Positions 18,896 through 27,600 of a stretch of DNA of 64,000 nucleotides are shown here, one piece after another. Position numbers and translations under genes: made by a program. The stretch is from Burkholderia sp. SRS-46 (GTDB taxonomy: Bacteria > Pseudomonadota > Gammaproteobacteria > Burkholderiales > Burkholderiaceae). Within the stretch, counting starts at the first letter, position 1, and every line of letters begins with the position of its first letter. The stretch covers positions 868,001-932,000 of the forward strand of contig NZ_PTXL01000002.1 of the NCBI RefSeq assembly GCF_004343775.1, read 5' to 3'. A model generated the notes under the pieces. The model saw nothing but the letters and a program-made list of their open reading frames with translations, did not search any database and was not told the origin of the DNA.

Positions 18896-20701
18896 ATGCC
18901 TAGCCTTTCGTTTCACTCCCCGTCGATGCGCGTGCTGCCGTTGATGCTCGCCGTCTGGCTCACTGCCTGCACGATGGAGCCGAACTATCAGCGGCCCGAC
19001 GCGCCGATTCCGTCCGCTTATCCGAATGGGGCCGCGTATTCGACGCAGGGGGCCAGTGCCGCGCCGCAGAATGGTCCGGCGGCGGCCGATCTCGGCTGGC
19101 GGGATTTCTTCGTCGATGCGCAGTTGCAGGCGTTGATTGCACGCGCGATTGCCAATAACCGCGACCTGCGGATCGCGACGCTCAATATCGATGAAGCGCG
19201 GGCGCTGTATCGGCTGCAGCGCGCGGCGCAGTTTCCGCAGATCGATGCGAACCTGGGGTTCAACAGCCAACGGTTGAGCCCGGGGCTGCGTGCGCCGGGG
19301 CAGTCGGCGATCATCAATACGTTCAGCGCGGGCGTCGGGCTGACCAATTTCGAAATCGACGTGTTCGGGCGCGTGCGCAGCTTGAGTCATGCGGCGCAGG
19401 AGCAATATCTCGCGACCGAGGAGGCGCGGCGTAGCGTGCATATCAGCCTCGTGGCCGAGGTCGGGAACAGCTATCTCACGCTGCTCGCCGATCGCGCGCT
19501 GCTCAAGCTCGCGCAGGATACGCTCAAGAGCCAGCAGGATTCGGCGGACATGATTCATCGCGCGAAGATCGCGGGCGGGATGGCGCAGCTCGATGAACAT
19601 CGCGCGGATACGCAGGTGCAGACCGCACAGGTTGCGGTGGAGCAATACACGCGGCAGGTTGCGCAGGACGAGAATGCGCTGACGCTGTTGATCGGCGGGG
19701 GACCGTTGCCGGGTGGCGTGACGAATGCGGCGCCGCTGGATCATCAGCGGATTCTCGCGGAGTTTCCGGAAGGGTTGCCGTCGAGCCTGCTGGAGCGCAG
19801 GCCTGACATCATGGCGGCGGAGCATCAGTTGATTGCGGCTAATGCGAATATCGGTGCGGCGAGAGCGGCGTTTTTCCCGAGGATCTCGTTGACCGGGTTG
19901 CTGGGGGTGGCGAGTGCCAGTCTGGCCGGGTTGTTTTCGGGCGGGGCGGCCTGGGTGTTCGCGCCGCAACTGACGCTGCCGATCTTCAATGGCGGGAGCA
20001 ATCAGGCCAACCTCGATCTCGCGACGGTGCGGCGTGACGTGAATGTCGCCAACTACGAACGCACGATTCAGAGCGCGTTTCGTGAGGTGTCGGACAACAT
20101 GGCCGCGCGGACGACCTATGAACGCGAGGTGAAGGCGCAGGAGAAGATGATTCACGATCTCGGTGAAACCAAGCGGCTCGCGGAGATGCGGTTTCAGAAT
20201 GGCGTCGACGATTACTTCGGGGTGTTCGATGCGCAACGGCAGTTGTTTCAGGCGCAGCAGTCGCTCGTGACTTACAAGCTCGCCGGGTTGACCAGCCGGG
20301 TGATGTTGTACAAGGCGCTCGGCGGCGGGTGGCATGAAGGGACTCAGGTTGCGGGAGCGCAGGCTGGAGAGGTGGTGCGGCCGGTTGCTGGTGCGCAGGC
20401 TAGACGGGTGCGACAGCCCAATGCTGCGGCGCAGCCTGGAGCGGTAACGCCGCCTAGTGCGGCGGCCCAACCACGAGTGGCGGCGCCGACAAGCGTGGTC
20501 ATTCAGCCGGAAGGTGTGGCGCAGCCGAGCGCACCGACGCAGCCGAGCACGGCTCCGCGGCCCGCGGCGACGGGTGCGACTGCGCCGAAAGTAACGATCG
20601 AGCGCAAGACGGATAGCGCCGGTGTGACTGCGATTATCGAGACAACGGTTGTTCCTGGATCGACCGGCGTTGCCGGGAGTGCGGCGCGTCCCGGGCCCTA
20701 G
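18896..20701 (+). CDS. NodT-family outer-membrane channel with C-terminal Pro/Ala/Gln tail
   Basis: A 601-residue outer-membrane lipoprotein. The signal ends LAVWLTAC with C25 lipidated, followed by TMEPNYQRPDAP, the usual NodT start. The two OEP repeats run to about residue 480 (SLLERRPDIMAAEHQLIAAN and FREVSDNMAARTTYEREV are diagnostic). The last ~120 residues are an unusual low-complexity tail of imperfect AAQP/VAQPS-type repeats that other NodT proteins lack. Codon use drifts to lower GC3 in the second half of the gene. As the fourth gene of the polysaccharide operon (46-bp gap) it should be the export pore working with the adaptor at 14019. Confidence 0.87.
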   Translation: MPSLSFHSPSMRVLPLMLAVWLTACTMEPNYQRPDAPIPSAYPNGAAYSTQGASAAPQNGPAAADLGWRDFFVDAQLQALIARAIANNRDLRIATLNIDEARALYRLQRAAQFPQIDANLGFNSQRLSPGLRAPGQSAIINTFSAGVGLTNFEIDVFGRVRSLSHAAQEQYLATEEARRSVHISLVAEVGNSYLTLLADRALLKLAQDTLKSQQDSADMIHRAKIAGGMAQLDEHRADTQVQTAQVAVEQYTRQVAQDENALTLLIGGGPLPGGVTNAAPLDHQRILAEFPEGLPSSLLERRPDIMAAEHQLIAANANIGAARAAFFPRISLTGLLGVASASLAGLFSGGAAWVFAPQLTLPIFNGGSNQANLDLATVRRDVNVANYERTIQSAFREVSDNMAARTTYEREVKAQEKMIHDLGETKRLAEMRFQNGVDDYFGVFDAQRQLFQAQQSLVTYKLAGLTSRVMLYKALGGGWHEGTQVAGAQAGEVVRPVAGAQARRVRQPNAAAQPGAVTPPSAAAQPRVAAPTSVVIQPEGVAQPSAPTQPSTAPRPAATGATAPKVTIERKTDSAGVTAIIETTVVPGSTGVAGSAARPGP

Positions 20702-20959
20702 CCGTCGAGCGTGTTGGCCCGCGGCAGACGATCACATGCCGTGTGTTGGCCGCATGCGAACAGGCGAGCGGCGTGTCGACGCCGCAACCGCTTCGTTACC
20801 ACCGCAGCACGTCGAGAAATCGATATTTTTCAACGACTTGAATTTCATCCCCAAGCCATGGCACGGCTATTGCGTTACGACATGCATGAACCGAAAGTTC
20901 ATGTAGCGCCGACAAGGCAACCTTAAACAGTGCATATGGAATCCTGAAGGGGAACCGCC

Positions 20960-21145
20960 ATGACTACCCAGACCGACACGATCCTGACGATCAAAGACCT
21001 GCCCGCCGTTGAAGAAATCGACGAAAAAGGCATGGTCGCCGTACGCGGCGGCATGACCTACGGGCAGGCCTTCCAGATGTTGCAGGACGCCGCCAGCGGC
21101 AAGTGCGACTTTTCGGAGACCGGCAAGTCGTACGTTTGCTACTGA
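20960..21145 (+). CDS. Small peptide with double-glycine-type leader (putative secreted/RiPP-like precursor)
   Basis: A 61-residue peptide. Residues 8-31 (ILTIKDLPAVEEID, then KGMVAVRGG) look like a bacteriocin-type leader: acidic and hydrophobic, ending in G30-G31, where C39-type peptidases cleave. The 30-residue core would start MTYGQAF and ends with C49 and C60 (CDF...YVCY), which could form a disulfide or thioether loop. A good AAGGGGAA ribosome-binding site lies 7-14 bases upstream of the ATG. A strong hairpin follows at 21190. No maturation enzyme or C39 peptidase gene is in the window, so processing would depend on distant genes. Function inferred. Confidence 0.6.
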   Translation: MTTQTDTILTIKDLPAVEEIDEKGMVAVRGGMTYGQAFQMLQDAASGKCDFSETGKSYVCY

Positions 21146-21189
21146 GGTCGACCTGTTCCAGCAACTCGCCATCCGTACGCAGTCCCAGT

Positions 21190-21219
21190 GAATCGCCGGC
21201 CGACCTTGGCCGGCAATTC
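21190..21219 (+). terminator. Hairpin after the GG-leader peptide gene
   Basis: GAAT-C-GCCGGCC (21190-21201), loop GACCTT, then GGCCGGC-A-ATTC (21208-21219) form a 12-position stem with one mismatch, 44 bases after the peptide stop. It likely ends the peptide transcript, which makes the peptide a separate unit from the nuclease gene. The following sequence is not a clear T-run. Confidence 0.5.
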
Positions 21220-21300
21220 ATTGCCGCACGCGGAGCGCAGCCGCTCCCCGCGCACCCGATCGGTCGTATACTTCCGCCCCCTACACTCGATATCAGTTTC

Positions 21301-22050
21301 ATGCGGAAATATCTCGCCGGCTTGCTGATCGCAGCCGCGTCGCACGCCTTCGCTGCCGACAATTGTGCGCAATTCAGTCCGCAAGGCACGCCCCCTGTCC
21401 TGGCCAATGCCAGGTTGGCCGCCAAGACCCACCTGCTCTGCTTTTCGGATTTCGCTGTCCTGCACTCCGGTATCACGCATGGCCCGTTGTGGTCCGCGGA
21501 ACATCTGACCCGCGCGCATCTCGAGGCGGCCAAGGACGAAGTCCGCACCAACCGCTTTTTCGAAGAGCAGCGCCTGCCGGCCGGTGACGGCGCGCGGCTC
21601 GCCGATTACCGCAAGAGCGGCTACGATCGCGGGCACATGAGCCCGGCGGGCGACCGCTGGAACGACCAGGCGATGGCCGACTCGTTCTCCCTCGCGAACA
21701 TGGTGCCGCAGAATCCGACGAACAACCGCCGTCTGTGGGCGCACGTCGAAGAGGCCGTGCGCCGGATCGGCATGCGCGCCAAGGATACGTATGTCGTCAC
21801 CGGCCCGATGTTCAAGGGCGCGGAACTGAAAACGATCGGCGCGACGGGCGTGATCGTTCCGACGCAGATTTTCAAGGTAGTCTATGTCCCCGAGCAACGC
21901 TTGGCGTTCGCCGTCGTCGTCAACAACACGGCGGCGAATCGCTACGACATCGCGACGGTTCATGAACTCGAGGCACAAAGCGGCTTGCGATTCCCCGGCA
22001 TTCCGGAGTCGCTCAAGGACACACGTATCGGAGGTTTGAATGGCGTTTAA
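21301..22050 (+). CDS. Secreted DNA/RNA non-specific endonuclease (NucA/Serratia type)
   Basis: A 249-residue nuclease. The signal peptide MRKYLAGLLIAAASHAFAAD directs it to the periplasm or medium. The beta-beta-alpha-metal active site is intact: YDRGHMSPAGDRWN with catalytic H112, then SLANMVPQNPTNNRRLW with the magnesium-binding Asn. It should degrade extracellular or periplasmic nucleic acid for nutrition or defence against released DNA. The start at 21301 gives the complete signal peptide. Its stop overlaps the next small gene by 11 bases, so the two are translationally coupled. No immunity gene of the nuclease-toxin type is recognisable, as expected for an exported enzyme. Confidence 0.9.
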   Translation: MRKYLAGLLIAAASHAFAADNCAQFSPQGTPPVLANARLAAKTHLLCFSDFAVLHSGITHGPLWSAEHLTRAHLEAAKDEVRTNRFFEEQRLPAGDGARLADYRKSGYDRGHMSPAGDRWNDQAMADSFSLANMVPQNPTNNRRLWAHVEEAVRRIGMRAKDTYVVTGPMFKGAELKTIGATGVIVPTQIFKVVYVPEQRLAFAVVVNNTAANRYDIATVHELEAQSGLRFPGIPESLKDTRIGGLNGV

Positions 22051-22306
22051 AGCGTTCGAGGACGACACATCCGTCCTGAATATCCACGGTGACGCCTTCA
22101 CCGTGAGCAACGACCCGGAGCGCGTGGTGCTGTCCGGCACGCTGGAAGTGACGCGCGACAAAGCCGGCCTCGCCGCCGCGCTCGTGCTGCAGCAGGCGAT
22201 CGCGAGCATCGTCGACGCGCTGCAACGCGATCCCGCCCTGCCCGAGCATGTCGCCGAAGCGCCGCCGGCGCCGACCGGCACGATCAAGAATCCGTTCGCG
22301 GGCTGA
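22040..22306 (+). CDS. Conserved-looking small protein overlapping the nuclease gene
   Basis: An 88-residue acidic protein that I do not recognise. It starts 11 bases inside the nuclease gene in another frame (ATG at 22040, with GGAGG at about 22030 inside the nuclease gene as ribosome-binding site). A beta-rich first half (TSVLNIHGDAFTVSND, RVVLSGTLEVTRD) is followed by a helix (AALVLQQAIASIVDALQ) and a Pro/Ala tail ending KNPFAG. No signal peptide or membrane segment. Coupling to the nuclease suggests a partner, chaperone or immunity-like role, which is inference. Confidence 0.65.
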   Translation: MAFKAFEDDTSVLNIHGDAFTVSNDPERVVLSGTLEVTRDKAGLAAALVLQQAIASIVDALQRDPALPEHVAEAPPAPTGTIKNPFAG

Positions 22307-22351
22307 GCGGCGGGCCCGACGGGCCCTGAGACGCGCAATCGCCACGAACCG

Positions 22352-22378
22352 ACGGGATGGCCGCGCCGGCCATCCCGT
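22352..22378. terminator. Strong 11-bp-stem hairpin upstream of the EF-G-like gene
   Basis: ACGGGATGGCC (22352-22362), loop GCGCC, GGCCATCCCGT (22368-22378) form a perfect 11-bp stem 46 bases after the small gene stop. No T-run follows. A smaller GGGCCC hairpin precedes it at 22312-22326. Likely the end of the nuclease transcript. Confidence 0.45.
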
Positions 22379-22591
22379 GCATCGACACTGCAGCGCGGCA
22401 ACACGTGCCAGTCGAACCTTGGCGCCTGTCGCCATTGACGCCTGACACCCGCCACGATCCCACCCATCGAAATCCGGCCGAATACCGCACCGCAGCGAAC
22501 ACCGCCCAAATTCCCGCCTTCGGTGGCAACCGCCCTCGCTTCCACCATTGGCACCCCCGAATTTCGCCAATTCCCACACCACTCCTGGACG

Positions 22592-24646
22592 ATGGCGGCC
22601 ATGGACTACCTCCAAGCCATCCGCACGATCGCGCTGGTCGGGCACGCCGGATGCGGCAAGACCTCGCTTGCCGAAGCATTGCTGCACCAGGGCGGCGCCG
22701 TGCACGCGCCCGGCAGCGTCGCCAAGGGCACGGCCCTGTGCGATTTCGATCCGCTGGAACGCAAATATCACCACTCGCTCAGTTCCGCCGTCGCCCAGTT
22801 CGACTTCCAGAACACCCGCATCTGCCTGCTCGACACCCCCGGCTACCCTGACTTCGCCGGCCTGTCGATCAGCGCACTGCCCGCCGTCGAGACGGCGGCG
22901 ATCGTGATCAACGCCCGCACCGGCATCGAGATGACCACCCGCCGGATGATGACGTTCGCGCAGCAGCGCAAGCTCTGCCGGATGATCATCGTGAACGGCA
23001 TCGACGGCGAAAAAGTCGACCTGCCCGCGCTGCTTGCCGAGATCCAGGAGATGTTCGGCAAGACCTGCCTGCCGATCAACCTGCCCGCGAAGGGCAGCAG
23101 CGACGTGGTCGACTGCTTCTTCAACCCGGCCGGCGAAGCCGATTTCCACTCGGTCGAAGCCGCGCACGACGCGCTGATCGATCAGGTGATCGAACTGGAT
23201 CCTGAGTTGATGGAGCTGTATCTGGAACAGGGCGAAGCGGTCCGCCCGGAACAGCTTCACGAGCCCTTCGAACGCGCGTTGCGCGAAGGGCATCTGGTGC
23301 CGGTCTGCTTCACGTCGGCGGCCACCGGCGCGGGCATCGCGCAACTGCTCGACGTGTTCGTCCGCCTGCTGCCCAACGTCACCGAAGGCAACCCGCCGCT
23401 GTTCTATCGCGAAGTCGACGGCAAGGTGGAAACCGTGCACGCGGAGCCCGTCGCCGACAAGCACGTGCTCGCGCACGTCTTCAAGATCGTGATGGACCCG
23501 TACATCGGCAAGATGGCCGTATTTCGCATCCATCAAGGCACGGTCACGCGCGACAGCCAGCTCTACATCGGCAACGGACGCCAGCCGTTCAAGGTCGCGC
23601 GCCTGCTGATGCTGCAGGGCAAGGAGCACACGGACGTGCTGCGCGCGGGCCCCGGCAACATCTGCGCGGTGACGAAAGCCGACGACATCAGCTTCGACGA
23701 CGTGCTGCACGACGCGCCCGAAGACGGCAACGTCCACCTCACGCCGCTCGATTTCCCCACGCCGATCTACGGCCTCGCGATCGAACCGGCGCGGCGCGGC
23801 AACGAGCAGCGGCTGTGGGAAGTGCTGCAGAAGCTCGCGGCGGAAGACCCTTGCCTCGTGATCGGCCACCCCGTCGGCACCAACGAGACGGTCGTGCGCG
23901 GGCTCGGCGAATTGCATCTGCGCTTCATGCTGGAGCGGCTCACCGACCAGTACAAGCTCGAGGTCGTCACGCGGCCGCCGACGATCGCGTGGCGCGAAAC
24001 CATCGGCGGCAAGGCCGAAGGCCACTACCGCCACAAGAAGCAGACGGGTGGCGCCGGCCAGTTCGGCGAAGTGATGCTGCGCGTCGAGCCGCTGCCGCGC
24101 GGCGACGGGTTCGAGTTCGTCGACGCGGTCAAGGGCGGCGCGATTCCGACGCAGTTCATTCCGGCGGTGGAGAAAGGCATCCAGCAGGTGATCGACAGCG
24201 GGCCGCTGGCGGGCTTCCCGATGCAGGACGTGCGCGTCACCGTGTACGACGGCAAGAGCCATCCGGTCGACTCGAAGGAGGTGGCGTTCGTCACGGCCGG
24301 GCGCAAGGCCTTCATCGACGCGGTGCTGAAAGCCCAGCCGATGGTGCTCGAACCGATCGTCGACATCGAGGTGATGACGCCGGAAACGGCGATGGGCGAC
24401 ATCATCGGCGATCTCTCCTCGCGCCGCGGGCAGGTGCACGGCACGCGCACGGTCGGCGGCCACGCGATGGTCGTCGCGGGCAAGGTGCCGCTCGCGGAAC
24501 TCAACGACTACCAGTCGCGCCTGAATGCGATCGCGGGCGGACACGGCAATTACAGCATCCAGCTGAGCCACTACGATCCGGTTCCGCCGGCCCAGCAGGC
24601 GCGGCTGGCGGCGCAGCACAAGGCGCATGCGGAGAGCGCTGACTGA
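22592..24646 (+). CDS. Elongation factor G-like GTPase (EF-G paralogue)
   Basis: A 684-residue translational GTPase with all five EF-G domains but of the divergent EF-G-like type (FusA2-like), not the canonical factor. G1 is GHAGCGKTS, switch I holds DFDPLERKYHHSLSSA, and G3 is DTPGYPDF. G4, normally NKxD, reads N-G-I-D (VNGIDGEK), so the guanine-contacting Lys is missing. Domain IV contains KKQTGGAGQFGEVMLRVEP and domain V ends normally (LSSRRGQVHG). No rps or tuf genes are near. Several in-frame starts exist (22523, 22592, 22601); none has a good ribosome-binding site, and the one at 22592 is kept. The role is probably in stress, ribosome recycling or another niche rather than bulk elongation. 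Confidence 0.85.
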   Translation: MAAMDYLQAIRTIALVGHAGCGKTSLAEALLHQGGAVHAPGSVAKGTALCDFDPLERKYHHSLSSAVAQFDFQNTRICLLDTPGYPDFAGLSISALPAVETAAIVINARTGIEMTTRRMMTFAQQRKLCRMIIVNGIDGEKVDLPALLAEIQEMFGKTCLPINLPAKGSSDVVDCFFNPAGEADFHSVEAAHDALIDQVIELDPELMELYLEQGEAVRPEQLHEPFERALREGHLVPVCFTSAATGAGIAQLLDVFVRLLPNVTEGNPPLFYREVDGKVETVHAEPVADKHVLAHVFKIVMDPYIGKMAVFRIHQGTVTRDSQLYIGNGRQPFKVARLLMLQGKEHTDVLRAGPGNICAVTKADDISFDDVLHDAPEDGNVHLTPLDFPTPIYGLAIEPARRGNEQRLWEVLQKLAAEDPCLVIGHPVGTNETVVRGLGELHLRFMLERLTDQYKLEVVTRPPTIAWRETIGGKAEGHYRHKKQTGGAGQFGEVMLRVEPLPRGDGFEFVDAVKGGAIPTQFIPAVEKGIQQVIDSGPLAGFPMQDVRVTVYDGKSHPVDSKEVAFVTAGRKAFIDAVLKAQPMVLEPIVDIEVMTPETAMGDIIGDLSSRRGQVHGTRTVGGHAMVVAGKVPLAELNDYQSRLNAIAGGHGNYSIQLSHYDPVPPAQQARLAAQHKAHAESAD

Positions 24647-24682
24647 GCATCGCCGTCGCGCGACAACGGCCGGCGCATGGCC

Positions 24683-27600
24683 TCACTGGCCTGACTGACC
24701 GGATGCGAGTGTCCCGAGCAATGCCTTCGCGTCACGCAGGTCGGCGGTGTCGAAGCCCTCCGTGAACCAGCCGTAGACGTCGGCCAGCGCCTGCCGGGCC
24801 TCCGCGATCCTGCCCGTGCGTCGCCGCAGCCGCGCGAGACTCGACACGGCACGCAATTCCAGCGATCGGGCGCCCAGCGCGCGCGCCACTTCGATCGCCT
24901 TGTGGAAACAGGCTTCGGCGGCGTCGATCGATGCGGAAGCGTCGTCGGTATCGTTCGCCTCATCGAGCAGCATGATCCCCTTCAGCCGGTGCAACTCGGC
25001 TTCGAAGCAACGCTCGCCCGCCTTGTCGCTGATCGTCATCGCGTCGTCGAGCAGGCGCAGGCCGGTCTGCCGGTCGCCCGCGCGCCGATGGCAGTCGGCC
25101 AGCAGCGCCAGAAAGTACGAGCGCTGATCCTCGCCGCCCGCGGCACGATCGGCGGCCAGGCCTTCGCTCATCCGCGCGATCCCCTCCGCGAGGTCGTCCC
25201 GCTCGGTCAGCGCCCAGCCCCGGAAGAACGTGCCCCACGCCAGCCAGTACGGCAAGCCGTGCTCGGCCGACAGCGTCACGACGGCCTCCGCATGTTCACG
25301 GGTCAGCGACGATTCGCGCCGAAGCTGATGCAATTCGGCCGCGTACGCCAACGTGAACGCCAGCGTCGGCCCATACGCGAGCTTCTGTGCCAGCGCCAGC
25401 GCCTCCATGCTTCGCTTGAGCGCCTGATCGGGGTAGCCCTGCAGCCACAAGGTCAGCGTCAGGAAGTTCAGCGCGCGGATGCCGGGGTCCACCCCATGCG
25501 CGAAAACGTGCGCCTGATGCCGCTCCGGGTCGTAGATCGCCAGCGCCTTTTCCTGGTGGGCGCGCGCGGCATCGAGGTTGCCTTGCAGGAACAGGCATGC
25601 GCCCAGCGCACCGTACGACTCCATCAGCAAGCCCGGATCCTTCGCGCGCGTCGCCACGTCGAGCATCTGCTTGCCCAACTCGCGCGCAGTCGCGTATTGG
25701 GCGCGCGTCAGGTAGTGGATCCGCAACCCGAGTTGCGCCGCGAAGCGCTGCGACGTCTCGCCGGTCTGCTCGCACAGCACCAGCGCGCGGCTGTAGGTCG
25801 TGGCGACCTCCGGCGCGCCGTAGCCGCGCACGTCCATCAGCGCCGGCCCGAGCGACAGCAGCAGCGCCAGCTCCTGGTGCGCGCGCGCCGGCGTGTCGGG
25901 CAGCCGCTTCAGCAGCTCCAGCGCCGTGCCGAGGTGCTGCATCGCGTCCAGGTGCGCCGCATGGCGAAGCGCCTGCTGCGCGGCCTGGTGCAGATAGTCG
26001 ACCGCCTTCGGGAGGTTGCCGCTCAGGCTGTAGTGATGCGCGAGTTCGCTGCAGTAATCCGCGATGCGGGCCGGGAACAGCGCCTCGATCGCCTGCGCGG
26101 TGCGCTCGTGCAGTACGCTGCGCCGCTGCATGAGCAACGAATGGCCGGCCACTTCCTGCGTCAGCGCGTGCTTGAACGAATACTCGACCTCCGGGAACGC
26201 CGGCCGCTCGTAGATGAATTCCGCGGCTTCCAGATGCGCGAGAAGCTGGCGCAGATCGTCGTCGGCATGCCCCGCTTCGCCGCCGCAGATGCGCCGGATC
26301 AGGCTGTACGGAAACTCCTTGCCGATCACCGCGAGCGTCTGCAGCAACTCCTTGTCCGCGACCGGCAGCCGATCGATACGCGCGGCCAGCACGCCCTGCA
26401 CGGTGGTCGGGATATGCAGCGCGGCCGGCGTCCGCCCGACCCGATAGCGGCCCGGTTCGCCGAACAGCGATTGCTCTTCGGCGAGGGTCTGCACGACCTC
26501 CTCCATGAAGAACGGGTTGCCTTCGGTCTTCTCGAGGATCAGCTGCTTGAGCGGCACGAGCGACGGATCGTCGCCGAGCAGCGCCGCGAGCAGGCCCTGC
26601 GCTTCGGTCGCGCCCAGCGGTTCGAGCCGCAACTGGCTGCCGTGGCCCGCGCGCGTCCACACCGCCTGGTACTCCGGCCGGTAGTTCACGAGCAGCAGGA
26701 TCCGGGTGGCCGGCACGCGTTCGCTCAGGTGCGCGAGGAACGCCTCCGTCTCGCGATCGAGCCATTGCAGATCCTCGAACAGCAGCTCGACCGGCTGGTC
26801 GCGGCTCTCGCGCGCGAGCAGCTGGATGATCGCGTCGAAGGTCCGCTCGCGGCGGATGCGCGGATCCATCTCCGCGAGCGCCGAGCCGGGTTCGCCGATG
26901 CCGAGCAGGTACAGCAGGTAAGGCACGAGATCCTCGAAGCCGCGTTCGAGCGTCAGCACCTTGCCCATCACTTTTTCGCGGCAGCGCCGCTCGTCGTCTT
27001 GCGCGGTGATCTGGAAATAGTTCTTCAGCAGCTCGATCAGCGGCAGATACGCGAACGCCTTGCCGTGCGACACCGAGAACGTCTCCAGCAGCAGGCAGCC
27101 GCGCCGCGAGCGCTCCTTGAATTCGTGGAACAGCCGCGACTTGCCGACGCCCGCCTCGCCGCGCACGCCGACGATACGCCCGTGCCCCGCCCTGACCTGC
27201 TCCAGCGCGTCGTGCAGGTGATCCAGTTCGGCGTCGCGGCCGACGAAGCGGGCGAGGCCGCGATGCGCGGCCAGTTGCAGCCGCGTGCGCAGCGCGCCGA
27301 GGCCGAGTACCTCGTACACCGGCAGCGGGTCGGGAATGCCTTTGACCTGCGTCGCGCCGAGCGCCTTGAACTCGAAATAGCCTTCGGCCAGCTTGTGCGT
27401 CGAGTCGCTGACGAGAATCGACGACGGCGTCGCGATCCCTTCCATGCGCGACGCGATGTGAATCGTATGACCCACCGGGTCGTAATCGGTATGCAGGTCG
27501 TCGGTGCGGATCGACCGCACGACCACTTCGCCCGTGTGCACGCCGACCCGAATCTGCAGCGGAATGCCTTTCTCCAGACGGATGCGATCGCCGTGACGCC

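Noticed and set aside
20930..20938. GTGCATATG before the GG-leader peptide as a fourth MarR-type operator
   Set aside because: Matches only nine of twelve positions, is not palindromic, and is 16 kb from the MarR genes; probably chance.
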